Notes under the pieces: generated by a model
Told to the model about the DNA's origin: nothing
What the model saw: the letters and a program-made list of their open reading frames with translations, nothing else
Databases searched by the model: none
Position numbers and translations under genes: made by a program
Shown here: one piece after another, positions 9,869 to 18,609 of the stretch
How the letters are laid out: each line of letters opens with the position of its first letter
Numbering within the stretch: position 1 is the stretch's first letter
From: Mycetohabitans sp. B8
GTDB lineage: Bacteria; Pseudomonadota; Gammaproteobacteria; Burkholderiales; Burkholderiaceae
DNA length: 64,000 nucleotides
Assembly (NCBI RefSeq): GCF_021991875.1
Contig: NZ_JAHLKR010000020.1
Coordinates: 38,637-102,636 of the forward strand
Reading direction: 5' to 3'

Positions 9869-10046
9869 CGGCAGCACCGCGGCACACGACAGCCTGGCGG
9901 CGGACCCCTGCCTGAGCGTGCCCGAGCGGACAGTTGGCATCGCCGCCGCGCTCGCAGATCAACGCATGGGTGGAACGCGTGATCGGCGCGTTGCTGGAGT
10001 TAGGCCGCCGCGGTGCTTCACGTCGGCACTATGGGCGCGTGCTGCG
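9865..10046 (+). pseudogene. vestige of the next exopolysaccharide gene
   Basis: An ATG at 9865 overlaps the glycosyltransferase stop as ATGA, the usual coupling in this operon, but the frame stops after 16 codons (TGA at 9913-9915). Further weakly coding-like frame runs up to the convergent regulator. A perfect 10-bp inverted repeat, GCACCGCGGC at 9874-9883 and GCCGCGGTGC at 10007-10016, flanks the stretch. I read this as the deletion scar where the rest of the operon was lost. The original product cannot be named. Confidence 0.35.
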
Positions 10047-12086
10047 TCAGCCAGCCTCGCCAGAGCGGGGGCGGGCGATGCCCAGCTTGGCTAGCCGCCG
10101 GTACAGTGTGGCACGCGACATGCCCAGTGCGCGCGCGGTGCGCGTTGCATGCCAGTGATGCTCAGCCAGTGCGTCTAGGACCCTGGATCGCTCGATGGCC
10201 AGCATATCGTAGGCATGCGTGTTGCCGAACCGCTCGCCCGTAGCATCGCCGTTCGTGGCGTGCCAGGCCACGCTTGCGTGCGGCGGATGCGGCGATTGCG
10301 CCAGGGTATCAAGCTGTGAGCGGACATCGGCCGGCAGGTGCGCTGCCGTGATCAACTGCGTATCGCAAAGTAGGCACGCGTAGCGCAGCACGTTGCGCAG
10401 TTGCCGGACATTGCCCGGCCACGGGTGGCGCGCCAGCCGTGCGAGCAGCGTGCTGTCGAGCGTAAGCGCACGGGGCACACGCCGGGCCTCGTCCTGGAAT
10501 ACGGAGACAATCACATCTTCGATATCGGCTCGATCGCGCAGTGCTGGCATCGTCAGCACGACGCCACTGAGCCGATAATACAGATCCTCGCGGAACCGCC
10601 CGGAGGCGACCATCGCGGCCAGGTCGCGGTGGGTCGCGCAAATCACGCTTAGATCAACCTGCACCGGTGTATCGGCACCCAACGGCAGCACCTCGCCTTC
10701 GGCGAGCACGCGTAGTAGCCGCGTTTGCAGATCGATCGGCATGTCGCCGATTTCATCGAGGAACAGCGTGCCGCCGTCGGCTTGCGCGATGCGCCCGCGC
10801 GCGCCTTTCGAGCGCGCGCCAGTGAATGCGCCAGGTGCGTAACCGAATAACTCGCTCTCGATCAGCGATTCCGGAATGGCGCCGCAGTTCACGGCAATAA
10901 AGGGTTGCTTGCTTCGTTCGCCGCACGCATGGACGGCCTTAGCGAACATTTCCTTGCCGGCGCCTGTTTCACCCAGGATCAGAATGGGTAGGTGTCCGCC
11001 CGACAGTCGCAACGCGATGCGCGCATTGCGTGCGATCACCGGGTCACGGCTGTCGAGAAATACGCGCATCAACGGCGGCGCCGAGTGCACCGATGCACCG
11101 TCGGCCGCGCGAGGCGGTACCGACAAGCTTGGCAGCGACGGTTGCCACGGCGACATGCTGGTCTGGGGCGCGCGTATTCGCGCGTACAGCATATCGCCCG
11201 ACGCATGCGAGCGCAGTGCGGTCATGCGCTGCAGGCCGTCGATGGGAAACAGGTCCGTGTCACGCGCGTCGAACAGCATCGACAGATGCACGGGCGCGCC
11301 CGACGCGAGCATTGGAAACCGCTGCTTGGCCTCGCGGTTTGCCGCGACAAGGGTGCCACTGTCATCGAACGCAATCAGCACTTCTGGATTCACCTCGACA
11401 AAGTGCGGGTTGCCGTGACCGAGCAATAGCCAGTACTGCGCCGTCTGCTTCACGAAGTACCCATCTTCGATCAACTGCGCGGTATGCCGTACGAGTTGAT
11501 GGACGATGCTTTGGCTATCCGGGCCATCGGGCGACTGCAGCGCGGACGCATCCACGACGCCGATCAGCTTGCCGTCCGGCGCGAGAATCGGTGCGGCGGT
11601 GCACGTGAGGGTCGTGAACAGCGAACGGAAATGATCGACCTTATGCACGGTCATCGGCGCGCATTCGGCGAGCGCGCTGCCGATGCCGCAGGTACCTTGC
11701 TCGCGCTCGGACCAGCAGGACCCGATGTACAGTCCCACCTCCTTATACTGACGGCGCAAATGCTGATCGATCCGGTAGTCGACCGTCACCCCTTGCGCGT
11801 TGGCCAGCAGCACGCAGTAGCCCGCGCTGCGCAGCGTGTCATGCAGGCGTGACAGGTATTGACCGGAGGCGAGCAGGAAATCCTCTTCCTGCTGCTGTAT
11901 CTGCTTGAGCTCGTACGTCGTCAGGATCCGCGGCGATGCCGGTGACGTCGGATCGATGCCATACAGTTGCATTGACCTGTGCCACGACGACAGCAGCCGC
12001 GGGCTGGTATCCGGAAAGTCACTCGTGCCATTGCGGACCGCATCGATCACACGGTCCACGTGGGCGGTTTTCGGATCCCTTGCCAT
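10047..12086 (-). CDS. AcoR-type sigma-54-dependent transcriptional activator
   Basis: 679 residues. An N-terminal GAF-type sensory region (about 60-230) is followed by a AAA+ sigma-54 interaction domain with Walker A GETGAGKE (about 370) and an intact GAFTGA loop (about 420) that contacts sigma-54. A Fis-type helix-turn-helix closes the protein (RVLDALAEHHWHATRTARA onward, about 635-670). The N-terminal SPRLLSSWHRSM element is typical of the acetoin/alcohol activator AcoR. The usual target operon (acetoin or aldehyde dehydrogenase) is not next to it, so it may act elsewhere. It runs convergent to the exopolysaccharide operon. Confidence 0.9.
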   Translation of the reverse strand: MARDPKTAHVDRVIDAVRNGTSDFPDTSPRLLSSWHRSMQLYGIDPTSPASPRILTTYELKQIQQQEEDFLLASGQYLSRLHDTLRSAGYCVLLANAQGVTVDYRIDQHLRRQYKEVGLYIGSCWSEREQGTCGIGSALAECAPMTVHKVDHFRSLFTTLTCTAAPILAPDGKLIGVVDASALQSPDGPDSQSIVHQLVRHTAQLIEDGYFVKQTAQYWLLLGHGNPHFVEVNPEVLIAFDDSGTLVAANREAKQRFPMLASGAPVHLSMLFDARDTDLFPIDGLQRMTALRSHASGDMLYARIRAPQTSMSPWQPSLPSLSVPPRAADGASVHSAPPLMRVFLDSRDPVIARNARIALRLSGGHLPILILGETGAGKEMFAKAVHACGERSKQPFIAVNCGAIPESLIESELFGYAPGAFTGARSKGARGRIAQADGGTLFLDEIGDMPIDLQTRLLRVLAEGEVLPLGADTPVQVDLSVICATHRDLAAMVASGRFREDLYYRLSGVVLTMPALRDRADIEDVIVSVFQDEARRVPRALTLDSTLLARLARHPWPGNVRQLRNVLRYACLLCDTQLITAAHLPADVRSQLDTLAQSPHPPHASVAWHATNGDATGERFGNTHAYDMLAIERSRVLDALAEHHWHATRTARALGMSRATLYRRLAKLGIARPRSGEAG

Positions 12087-12574
12087 GAAGTCACCACCCT
12101 TCAGCCGTCATGCGCTTGGTTGTTCCGTCATATTCCGCAGGCATTCGAGGCCCGTATCCCGCCACCCGTCTTCCATTCACGAATGTATCAGTGTATCGAT
12201 GTGTGAGACACGGCGTGCCGGGTCCATGAATCGCCCCGCCCGCCCCGTCAATTGCGGCCAGCGGCCCGAGGTGCGTGCATCCCACGCTCGGCCGGCGGTA
12301 CGGCATGAGTCAAAAGTGTCTCAAGCCAACGTCTGCGTGTGAGCATGCCGAAACTCGCAAACGTTTGCAAGAGTTCGCTTTTCACGACAGCTCAACACTC
12401 ATGGCACAGTCGTTGCTTTTAATGGCGTGCATCGGACAGCGATCATTGCTTCGCCGTCAGATAAATGAAATAAGTTGAAAGAATAATGAAATGTTAGCGT
12501 AAGTCGTTGCCCGCAGCAATGGGCCGGTGTGTTTCAGTGCGACGTGGGTAGGCGCTAAAACCTTATGGACTACT
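12087..12574. other. divergent intergenic region between two regulators
   Basis: Nearly 490 bases between the start of the sigma-54 activator and the next regulator. The right third (12455-12500) is AT-rich (AGATAAATGAAATAAGTTGAAAG) and probably carries the promoter for the downstream gene. I see no clear -24/-12 (GG-N10-GC) element and no gene. Confidence 0.3.
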
Positions 12575-13405
12575 ATGTTTTGTGCCATTGATCGAGATCG
12601 TGACTCGCTCCAGTCACCGCGTGCGGGGCAAATGGGCGCCCCCGTTAACGCCACGTGCCCGTTGGACGGCGCCGCCGCGAGCTTGGCCGTTGCAGTGCTG
12701 ATTCAGGATGGGGAGCTTTATGCGCGTGTGAAGACTGCGCTGCAGCAATACGGGATCGCCTGCCGCCCATTCGTTGACGACATTTCGCTGGTCCGTGCAG
12801 TATCCCGCCAGGCATTCAGTGCGGTGCTGCTCGATGCGACGGCGGGCGTTGATCCGTTGCATCCCGTCCTGGCGCACCGGCTGTGCTATCGCGCGCCGCA
12901 GATGCCTGTGATCCTGATTGGTGTGGCAGGCGATGTGGTGAGCAGCACGGCAGTGCTCGAATCGGGCGCCGACGATGTCGTGCTGGCGCCGGTTAACGCG
13001 CGCGATTTGATGACCCGGCTGCAACTCGCGATACTGCGTCATTGCCGCGACGAGCGCGCGCGCGAAGGCCGGCAGCCTGTATTGCAACGTGGCGAGTACC
13101 GGCTGGATCGGGGCGTGTGCACCGTATCGGTGCGGGATAGACAGGTGCGGCTTACGCCGCGCGAATTTGAGCTCGCCTGGATGCTGTTCTCGAACGAAGG
13201 TGAATACGTCAGCCGCGAGCATATCGCGCGCACGATATGGGCCGGTTCCGACAAGCGCGTCGATGGCGCGCTGGATCAGCACATTTACAAGCTGCGCAAG
13301 AAGCTCGCGCTTAACGGCGAGAACGGATGGGCGATTCAGCCGCTATACGGGCACGGGTACCGCATCGTCGCGCTGGATGCGAGGGGGCCGCGGCAGGCGG
13401 CGTGA
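12575..13405 (+). CDS. OmpR-type winged-helix regulator with degenerate receiver domain
   Basis: About 276 residues from ATG 12575; ATG 12632 and a GTG at 12527 are other possible starts. A receiver-like domain is followed by a typical OmpR/PhoB effector domain with LTPREFELAWMLFSNEGEYVSR and GHGYRI. In the receiver the aspartate region AVLLDATAG is kept. The conserved lysine motif (normally VKPF) reads LAPV, the switch Thr/Ser after strand 4 is missing (ILIGVAG), and the N-terminal acidic pair is reduced to QDGE. Phosphorylation-dependent switching is therefore doubtful. No histidine kinase is adjacent. Confidence 0.82.
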   Translation: MFCAIDRDRDSLQSPRAGQMGAPVNATCPLDGAAASLAVAVLIQDGELYARVKTALQQYGIACRPFVDDISLVRAVSRQAFSAVLLDATAGVDPLHPVLAHRLCYRAPQMPVILIGVAGDVVSSTAVLESGADDVVLAPVNARDLMTRLQLAILRHCRDERAREGRQPVLQRGEYRLDRGVCTVSVRDRQVRLTPREFELAWMLFSNEGEYVSREHIARTIWAGSDKRVDGALDQHIYKLRKKLALNGENGWAIQPLYGHGYRIVALDARGPRQAA

Positions 13406-13435
13406 GTGGTGCCACGTCGGCTCGGCAACGGCGGA

Positions 13436-13645
13436 TTAGTCCTCGATGCGCAGGCCGACCTTCAGGCTGACCTGCCAGTGAATGACCTTGCCGTTCTCAA
13501 TATGGCCGCGCGTGTCGGTGACCTCAAACCAATGCAGGTTGCGCAAGGTCTGCGACGCCTTCTCGATTGCGTTCTCGATGGCGTGCTGGATGGATTGTGT
13601 CGACGATCCGGTCAACTCGATCTGTTTATATACGTGGTCACTCAT
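13436..13645 (-). CDS. dodecin family flavin-binding protein
   Basis: 69 residues matching dodecin in length and sequence: [32 protein letters not shown] and a C-terminal [11 protein letters not shown] strand. Dodecins form hollow dodecamers that store or buffer flavins. The tryptophan in LHWFEV sits where the isoalloxazine-stacking tryptophan is expected. GGGAG lies 7 bases before ATG. It is a single-gene unit whose 3' end faces the winged-helix regulator. Confidence 0.9.
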   Translation of the reverse strand: MSDHVYKQIELTGSSTQSIQHAIENAIEKASQTLRNLHWFEVTDTRGHIENGKVIHWQVSLKVGLRIED

Positions 13646-14013
13646 GGTCTTCTCCCGGTAAGGTGAACAGCGCTGTGTTCAGTCTCGTATGTTCGTAGCA
13701 CGGCCTATGCCAGCCCTGCGCGCCGCGTGGGTGGCGGTGCGCCAATAAGGCACAACGCACAAGGCACGGCCAGGCACGAGACGACACGAGAGGGCGCGAC
13801 AACGCAGCGAGGCCAATCCGCGTGGCGCACGCCGTGGCCACGCATGCTGTCGCCGCGATCGCCGCTTGCCGGCTGACGACGCGGCGCGGAGGGGTCCCGC
13901 AAATGGATGACGGGCGTAAGCCGGGCCATTGTCTCCGACATGAAGGACAAGCTTGACACGGGCTCCGGCGTCGATAGGGGTGACAACAGCACGCTCGAAA
14001 AACGGCGCATCAT
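13646..14013 (-). other. spacer downstream of the efflux permease with a coupled open frame
   Basis: About 360 bases between the RND permease and dodecin. An open frame (13705-14013, 102 codons) starts at an ATG overlapping the permease stop as ATGA, the same coupling seen between adaptor and permease. Its product is low-complexity, Pro/Arg-rich and matches nothing I recognise. In a complete tripartite operon an outer-membrane factor would often sit here, so this may be the remains of one or simply the dodecin promoter region. Confidence 0.3.
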
Positions 14014-17000
14014 CGTGCCTCCTGCGGCGACTGGGTTTCGTCGTTACGCACGCGGAACCACGTAGCGTACAGCGCGGGCAGGTAGAACAGCGTCAATACG
14101 GTGGCGCTGGTGATGCCGCCCATCAGCGCTGTCGCCATTGGGCCGAAGAAATTGCTGCGCAGCAGCGGGATCAGCGCCAGCACTGCAGCGGCGGCAGTCA
14201 GGGTGATGGGTCTGAAACGGCGCACCGTCGCGCCGACGATGGCAGCAAGACGGCCATGTCCGGCCGCGATATCCTGCTCGATCTGGTCGACCAGGATCAC
14301 GGAGTTACGCATGATGATGCCGAACATCGCGATCACGCCAAGCAGCGCGACAAAGCCGAACGGCTGGCCAAACGCGAGCAGCGCGGCGACCACGCCGATC
14401 AGCCCGAGCGGTGCGGTGAGCATCACCATCATCACGCGTGAGAAGCTCTGCAGCTGGATCATCAGCAAGGTCAGCACAGCGATGATCATTAGCGGCAGTT
14501 GCGCATTGATCGATGCTTGCGCTTTCGCGTTTTCCTCGACCGAGCCGCCGACCTCGATGCGGTAGCCTACCGGCAGCTTCGCACGCAGCCCCGCCAATGC
14601 CTTGTCGATTGACTGGGTGACGTCAATGCCCTGTACGCCGCCACGCACATCGGATTGCACCGTGATCGTCGGTTGCCGATCGCGCTCCCAGATCACCGCG
14701 TATTCGAGCCCGTACGACAGTCGCCCGAGCGTGCCGAGCGGCACTGGCCCGGACGGCGTGGGCATCGCCAGCGACGCGAGCGCCGACGGGTCAACACGCT
14801 CGTTGCGGGGCGCGCGCAAGTCCACTTCGATTAGCTTGTCGCGCTCGCGGTATTGCGTGACAGTGTAGCCGGACAGCGACATCTGCAGGAAGCTAGCAAT
14901 ATCCTGCGACGATACGCCTAACTCGCGAGCCTTGGCTTGGTCGACCACCCAATGCACCGAGCGTTGCCCGGGCTCGTCCCAATCGAATTGAACATTGCGC
15001 GTGCGAGCGTCGTCCTGCATCACCGAGGCGACTTGCGTGGCGATGGCGCGTACCGTCGCGATGTCGTCGCCGCTGATGCGGAATTGCACCGGATAGCCGA
15101 TCGGCGGGCCGTTCTCTAGTCGGGACAGCCGCGTGCGAACATCACTGAAGTCGGTCGTGAGCTTGTCGTCGAGCAAGCGCGCGAGCGCGTCACGATCCTG
15201 GACGGACTTTGCGGTGATGACGAACTGCGCGAAGTTGGGCAGTTGCAGTTGCTGGTCTAGCGGCAGGTAGAAGCGCGGCGCGCCGCTGCCCACGAAGCTG
15301 ATCGCATGGTCGATCTCCGGCCGCCCTTTGAGCAGCGCCTCGATGCGCTGCGTTTCCCGCAACGTCGCGTCGAATGATGCGCTTTCGTTCAGCCGCACGT
15401 CGATCAACAACTCTGGCCGGTCCGAACTCGGGAAGAACTGCTGCGCGACTAGCCCGAAGCCGCCGAGCGCGACTAAGAAAAGCACGAACGTCACGGCTAG
15501 CACGACGAAGCGGTGCTTGACGCACCAGGTGATCCATACGCGCAGGCGTGCGTAAAAGCGCGTGTCGTAGATATCGTGCTCTTGTTCTTGTTCTTGTTCT
15601 TGTTCTTGTTCTTGCCTATTCCGTTGCTTGTGTCCGTGTACCGGCTTTTGCTCGCGTTCGTCTGCGTGCCTCTGCGCTTCGGGAACGGCGGGCCGCTTGC
15701 GCTCGGGCAGCATGTGATAGCCGAGCAGTGGGATCACGATCACCGCGGCGAGCCACGATAACAGCAACGCGATCGCTGATACCTCAAAGATCGAGCGGGT
15801 GTATTCGCCGGTGGTGGACTTGGCCAACGCAATGGGTAGGAAACCGGACACGGTGACCAGCGTGCCGGTGAGCATTGGAAACGCGGTGCTGGTGTACGCG
15901 AATGCAGCGGCTTTCGCGCGGCTCCACCCTTGTTCAAGCTTGACTGCCATCATCTCGACCGCAATGATCGCATCATCGACCAGCAAGCCGAGGGCGAGCA
16001 CCAGCGTGCCAAGCGATACCTTATGTAGCCCGATATTGAACAGGCCCATCACCAGTGCGGTCACGGCTAGCACGATTGGGATCGAGATGACCACGACCAT
16101 CCCGGTGCGCAGCCCGAGCGATACGAGGCTGACCACCAGCACGATGCCGACCGCCTCGGCGACGGCCTCCATAAAGTCATCCACGGAATGCGACACGGCA
16201 TGCGGCATGCTGGAGACCTCGGTCAGTGCCAGCCCGGCAGGCAACTGCGTGCGCAACTGCGCGACGCGCGCGTCCAGCGCCTTGCCGAGCTTGATCACGT
16301 CGCCGTCTGGCTGCATCGTCACGCCGATGCCGAGCACCGGGCGGCCGTTGAAGCGCATCTGCGTGACCGGCGGATCATCGTAGTCGCGGCGGATTGTGGC
16401 GATGTCGCCCAGCCGGAACGAACGGTTGTTGATGCGCACCAGTGTATCGGCGAGCGCGTCAACATGATTGTATTGGCCGCTCGGTCGCACGAATACGCGA
16501 TCATCGGCGGTGGTCAGCACGCCGGCCGCCACGACGGCGTTTTGCGTGTTGATCGCATGGGCGAGTTGTTGGGGGCTGATACTGAGCCGGGACAACTGCG
16601 CGTTCGAAATCTCGATATAGATGTGCTGGTTCGGATCGCCGAAGTAATCGACTTTTGCGACGCCGGGTACGCGCAGCAACTCGCCGCGCAACTGGTCCGC
16701 GTAGTCGTGCAGCTGCGCGGCGGAAAACCCGTCGCCCTCCAGCGCATAGATGTTCGTGTAGACGTCACCGAACTCGTCGTTGAAAAAGGGTCCCTGCACG
16801 CCGGGCGGCAAGGTATGGGCGATGTCGCCGATCTTCTTGCGGATTTGGTACCACGTGTCTGGCACGGCCGAGGCCGGAGCCGAATCCTTAATCGTGAAGA
16901 ACAGCAGCGACTCACCAGGGCGTGAGTAGCTGCGCAGGAAGTCGATCTTTGGGGTTTCCTGTAGCTTGCGTGCGATCCGGTCGGTGATTTGCTGCTGGAC

Positions 17001-17225
17001 CTGCTGGGCATCAGCGCCGGGCCACCGTGTCTGGATCACCATCACCTTGAAGGTGAACGGCGGATCTTCCGATTGCGATAGATTCCGGTACGACAGGATG
17101 CCGGCAAGCGTGACTAGCACCAGCACGAAGACCACCAATGCCTGGTGCCGCAGTGTCCAGGCGGATAGGTTGAAGCGTCCTTCGTCGTGCGCATGACCGG
17201 GCGGTTTGTATTGAGCGCCGGTCAT
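14010..17225 (-). CDS. RND efflux transporter permease
   Basis: 1071 residues, the size of an AcrB/MexF-type inner-membrane RND pump. It has an N-terminal transmembrane segment (ALVVFVLVLVTLAGI), two large periplasmic loops and two blocks of membrane helices, including GLLVDDAIIAVEMM in TM4 with the paired aspartates of the proton relay. ATG 17225 was chosen because it overlaps the adaptor stop (ATGA) and gives a normal N-terminus; an open frame further upstream lies inside the adaptor gene. An in-frame Gln-Glu repeat (about residues 537-548) sits in the loop before the second half. Confidence 0.92.
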   Translation of the reverse strand: MTGAQYKPPGHAHDEGRFNLSAWTLRHQALVVFVLVLVTLAGILSYRNLSQSEDPPFTFKVMVIQTRWPGADAQQVQQQITDRIARKLQETPKIDFLRSYSRPGESLLFFTIKDSAPASAVPDTWYQIRKKIGDIAHTLPPGVQGPFFNDEFGDVYTNIYALEGDGFSAAQLHDYADQLRGELLRVPGVAKVDYFGDPNQHIYIEISNAQLSRLSISPQQLAHAINTQNAVVAAGVLTTADDRVFVRPSGQYNHVDALADTLVRINNRSFRLGDIATIRRDYDDPPVTQMRFNGRPVLGIGVTMQPDGDVIKLGKALDARVAQLRTQLPAGLALTEVSSMPHAVSHSVDDFMEAVAEAVGIVLVVSLVSLGLRTGMVVVISIPIVLAVTALVMGLFNIGLHKVSLGTLVLALGLLVDDAIIAVEMMAVKLEQGWSRAKAAAFAYTSTAFPMLTGTLVTVSGFLPIALAKSTTGEYTRSIFEVSAIALLLSWLAAVIVIPLLGYHMLPERKRPAVPEAQRHADEREQKPVHGHKQRNRQEQEQEQEQEQEHDIYDTRFYARLRVWITWCVKHRFVVLAVTFVLFLVALGGFGLVAQQFFPSSDRPELLIDVRLNESASFDATLRETQRIEALLKGRPEIDHAISFVGSGAPRFYLPLDQQLQLPNFAQFVITAKSVQDRDALARLLDDKLTTDFSDVRTRLSRLENGPPIGYPVQFRISGDDIATVRAIATQVASVMQDDARTRNVQFDWDEPGQRSVHWVVDQAKARELGVSSQDIASFLQMSLSGYTVTQYRERDKLIEVDLRAPRNERVDPSALASLAMPTPSGPVPLGTLGRLSYGLEYAVIWERDRQPTITVQSDVRGGVQGIDVTQSIDKALAGLRAKLPVGYRIEVGGSVEENAKAQASINAQLPLMIIAVLTLLMIQLQSFSRVMMVMLTAPLGLIGVVAALLAFGQPFGFVALLGVIAMFGIIMRNSVILVDQIEQDIAAGHGRLAAIVGATVRRFRPITLTAAAAVLALIPLLRSNFFGPMATALMGGITSATVLTLFYLPALYATWFRVRNDETQSPQEAR
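15581..15614 (-). repeat. in-frame hexanucleotide repeat (CTTGTT) in the RND gene
   Basis: The unit CTTGTT is repeated 5.7 times. On the coding strand it encodes alternating Gln-Glu in a charged, His/Arg/Glu-rich cytoplasmic linker of the permease. Because the unit is six bases, slippage would change linker length without breaking the frame. Confidence 0.9.
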
Positions 17226-18439
17226 AGCGCGAAATCCTCCGGATGCAGCGGCGCGACGGGCTTGACCTGTTCGCCCGCGCTGACCGTGTGCACGCCGCGT
17301 AGCACGACGCGCTCGCCGTCGGTCAGTCCGGCGCTGACCACCACGGTGCGTTCGGTGTAGTGCGACACCGTGACCGGCCGCAGCTCCAGCGTGCCCACGT
17401 CCTGTTTGCGCGCATCGCGCGGCTGGCCGGCGTCGCGTGACGCGGCATTGGCACGAATCACCCATACCGCGGGGCGTTCGTTTTGATGGAACAGCGCGGT
17501 GGCGGGCAGGACGATGTCATGGCTGACCGCGCGCGTGGCGTGCGGCTGGAAGGCCACGCGGGCGGTCATGCCCAGGCGTACCGTGTCGGCGCCGCCGCGG
17601 GGCAACTCGAGCGTGAGCTTGGCGCGATAGGTCCGGCTGGCCGGATCGGCGGACGGCGCCAACTCGCGCAGCGTCGCGGTGAACGCCTGGCCAGGCAACG
17701 CGGCAAGCGTGACATGGGCCTTTGTGCCGGGACCGATGAAGGCCAGTGTGCGCTCCGGCAGGTCGCAGATCACGTCCAGCGCGCCAGACCACGCGAGTTG
17801 GTAGACCGCTTGTCCGGCCGATAGGTTCTGTCCAGTGTCCGCCAGTTCCTGCGTGATCACCCCCTCGTGGTCGGCGGCGAGCGTAGTGTAGCCGAGCTGA
17901 TCCTTTGCCAGCGCGGCTTGCTGAGCGGCGGCATCGCGCTGCGCGAGGGCCGCGGCATGGTTGTCTTCGGTTTGCTCGAGTTGCAGTTTGCTGATCAGGT
18001 TTAACTGCGCCTGCGCGCGGTCGCGCTTGAGTTGCTGTCGCGCGAACAGCAGCCGGTGCTCGGCCGCGCTCAACTGTGCGGCGGCGCTTGCAGCGTTCTT
18101 ACGCGCATCGGCGGGATCGAGTTGCGCGACGATCTGCCCGGCGCGTACGGCGTCGCCCAGATGGACCCGGCGCTCGATCAGTTTGCCGCTGACGCGAAAC
18201 GACAGCGGCGTCGAGAATCGCGCGGCCACTTCGCCGGGGACGATTGTCGCGGCAACGGCGCCGGCTGTGGCGCTGTGCACGGTGGCCGCCACGACCGGTC
18301 GAGCCGGCATGGCCGGGGCGGCACGGTCGCGGCACGCGTTAAGCAGCACGAGCGCACCCAGCGCGCTGGCGACGGCGGTCGTGCACGGCGCCAGGCGCGG
18401 GCGACGACGCGGGGCGGAATGCAAAACGAGAGCTTTCAC
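17222..18439 (-). CDS. RND efflux periplasmic adaptor (HlyD/AcrA family lipoprotein)
   Basis: About 405 residues from a GTG start at 18439 that has GGAG six bases upstream; another GTG at 18493 would add 18 residues and has no such site. The N-terminus is a signal peptide ending in a lipobox-like LLNAC. A lipoyl-like half-motif (LSFRVSGKLIERRVHLGDAVRAG), a long helical hairpin rich in Ala/Gln/Leu, a second lipoyl half (YTTLAADHEGVI) and a beta-barrel part follow. It bridges the permease to an outer-membrane channel. No outer-membrane factor gene is adjacent. Confidence 0.88.
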   Translation of the reverse strand: MKALVLHSAPRRRPRLAPCTTAVASALGALVLLNACRDRAAPAMPARPVVAATVHSATAGAVAATIVPGEVAARFSTPLSFRVSGKLIERRVHLGDAVRAGQIVAQLDPADARKNAASAAAQLSAAEHRLLFARQQLKRDRAQAQLNLISKLQLEQTEDNHAAALAQRDAAAQQAALAKDQLGYTTLAADHEGVITQELADTGQNLSAGQAVYQLAWSGALDVICDLPERTLAFIGPGTKAHVTLAALPGQAFTATLRELAPSADPASRTYRAKLTLELPRGGADTVRLGMTARVAFQPHATRAVSHDIVLPATALFHQNERPAVWVIRANAASRDAGQPRDARKQDVGTLELRPVTVSHYTERTVVVSAGLTDGERVVLRGVHTVSAGEQVKPVAPLHPEDFAL

Positions 18440-18548
18440 GGCAACTCCGGCGAGAGGCGACGGACGCAATGAGCCGATGCGTCGCCCGGACACGCCTGTG
18501 ATGCGCGTGACGTCGCACCCGCCCGCTGAATACTAAATCGTATTTTAA

Positions 18549-18578
18549 TGCACTGTTGTATCCAGATGCAAAAGTGTA
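18549..18578. promoter_or_regulatory. 30-bp palindrome over the efflux promoter (probable TetR operator)
   Basis: TGCACTGTTGTATC - CA - GATGCAAAAGTGTA: the two 14-base arms match at 11 positions as an inverted repeat. On the minus strand a good promoter (TTGCAT, 18 bases, TAAAAT) overlaps it and faces the adaptor/permease genes. A dyad of this size over a divergent efflux promoter is what a TetR/AcrR repressor normally binds. Confidence 0.6.
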
Positions 18579-18609
18579 TTGACGTGGCCGATGGTGATAT
18601 CATGCGGCC

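Noticed and set aside
17226..17465. 80-residue N-terminal extension of the RND permease
   Set aside because: It is read from inside the adaptor gene, is Arg-rich and low-complexity, and the ATGA-coupled ATG at 17225 gives the normal N-terminus.
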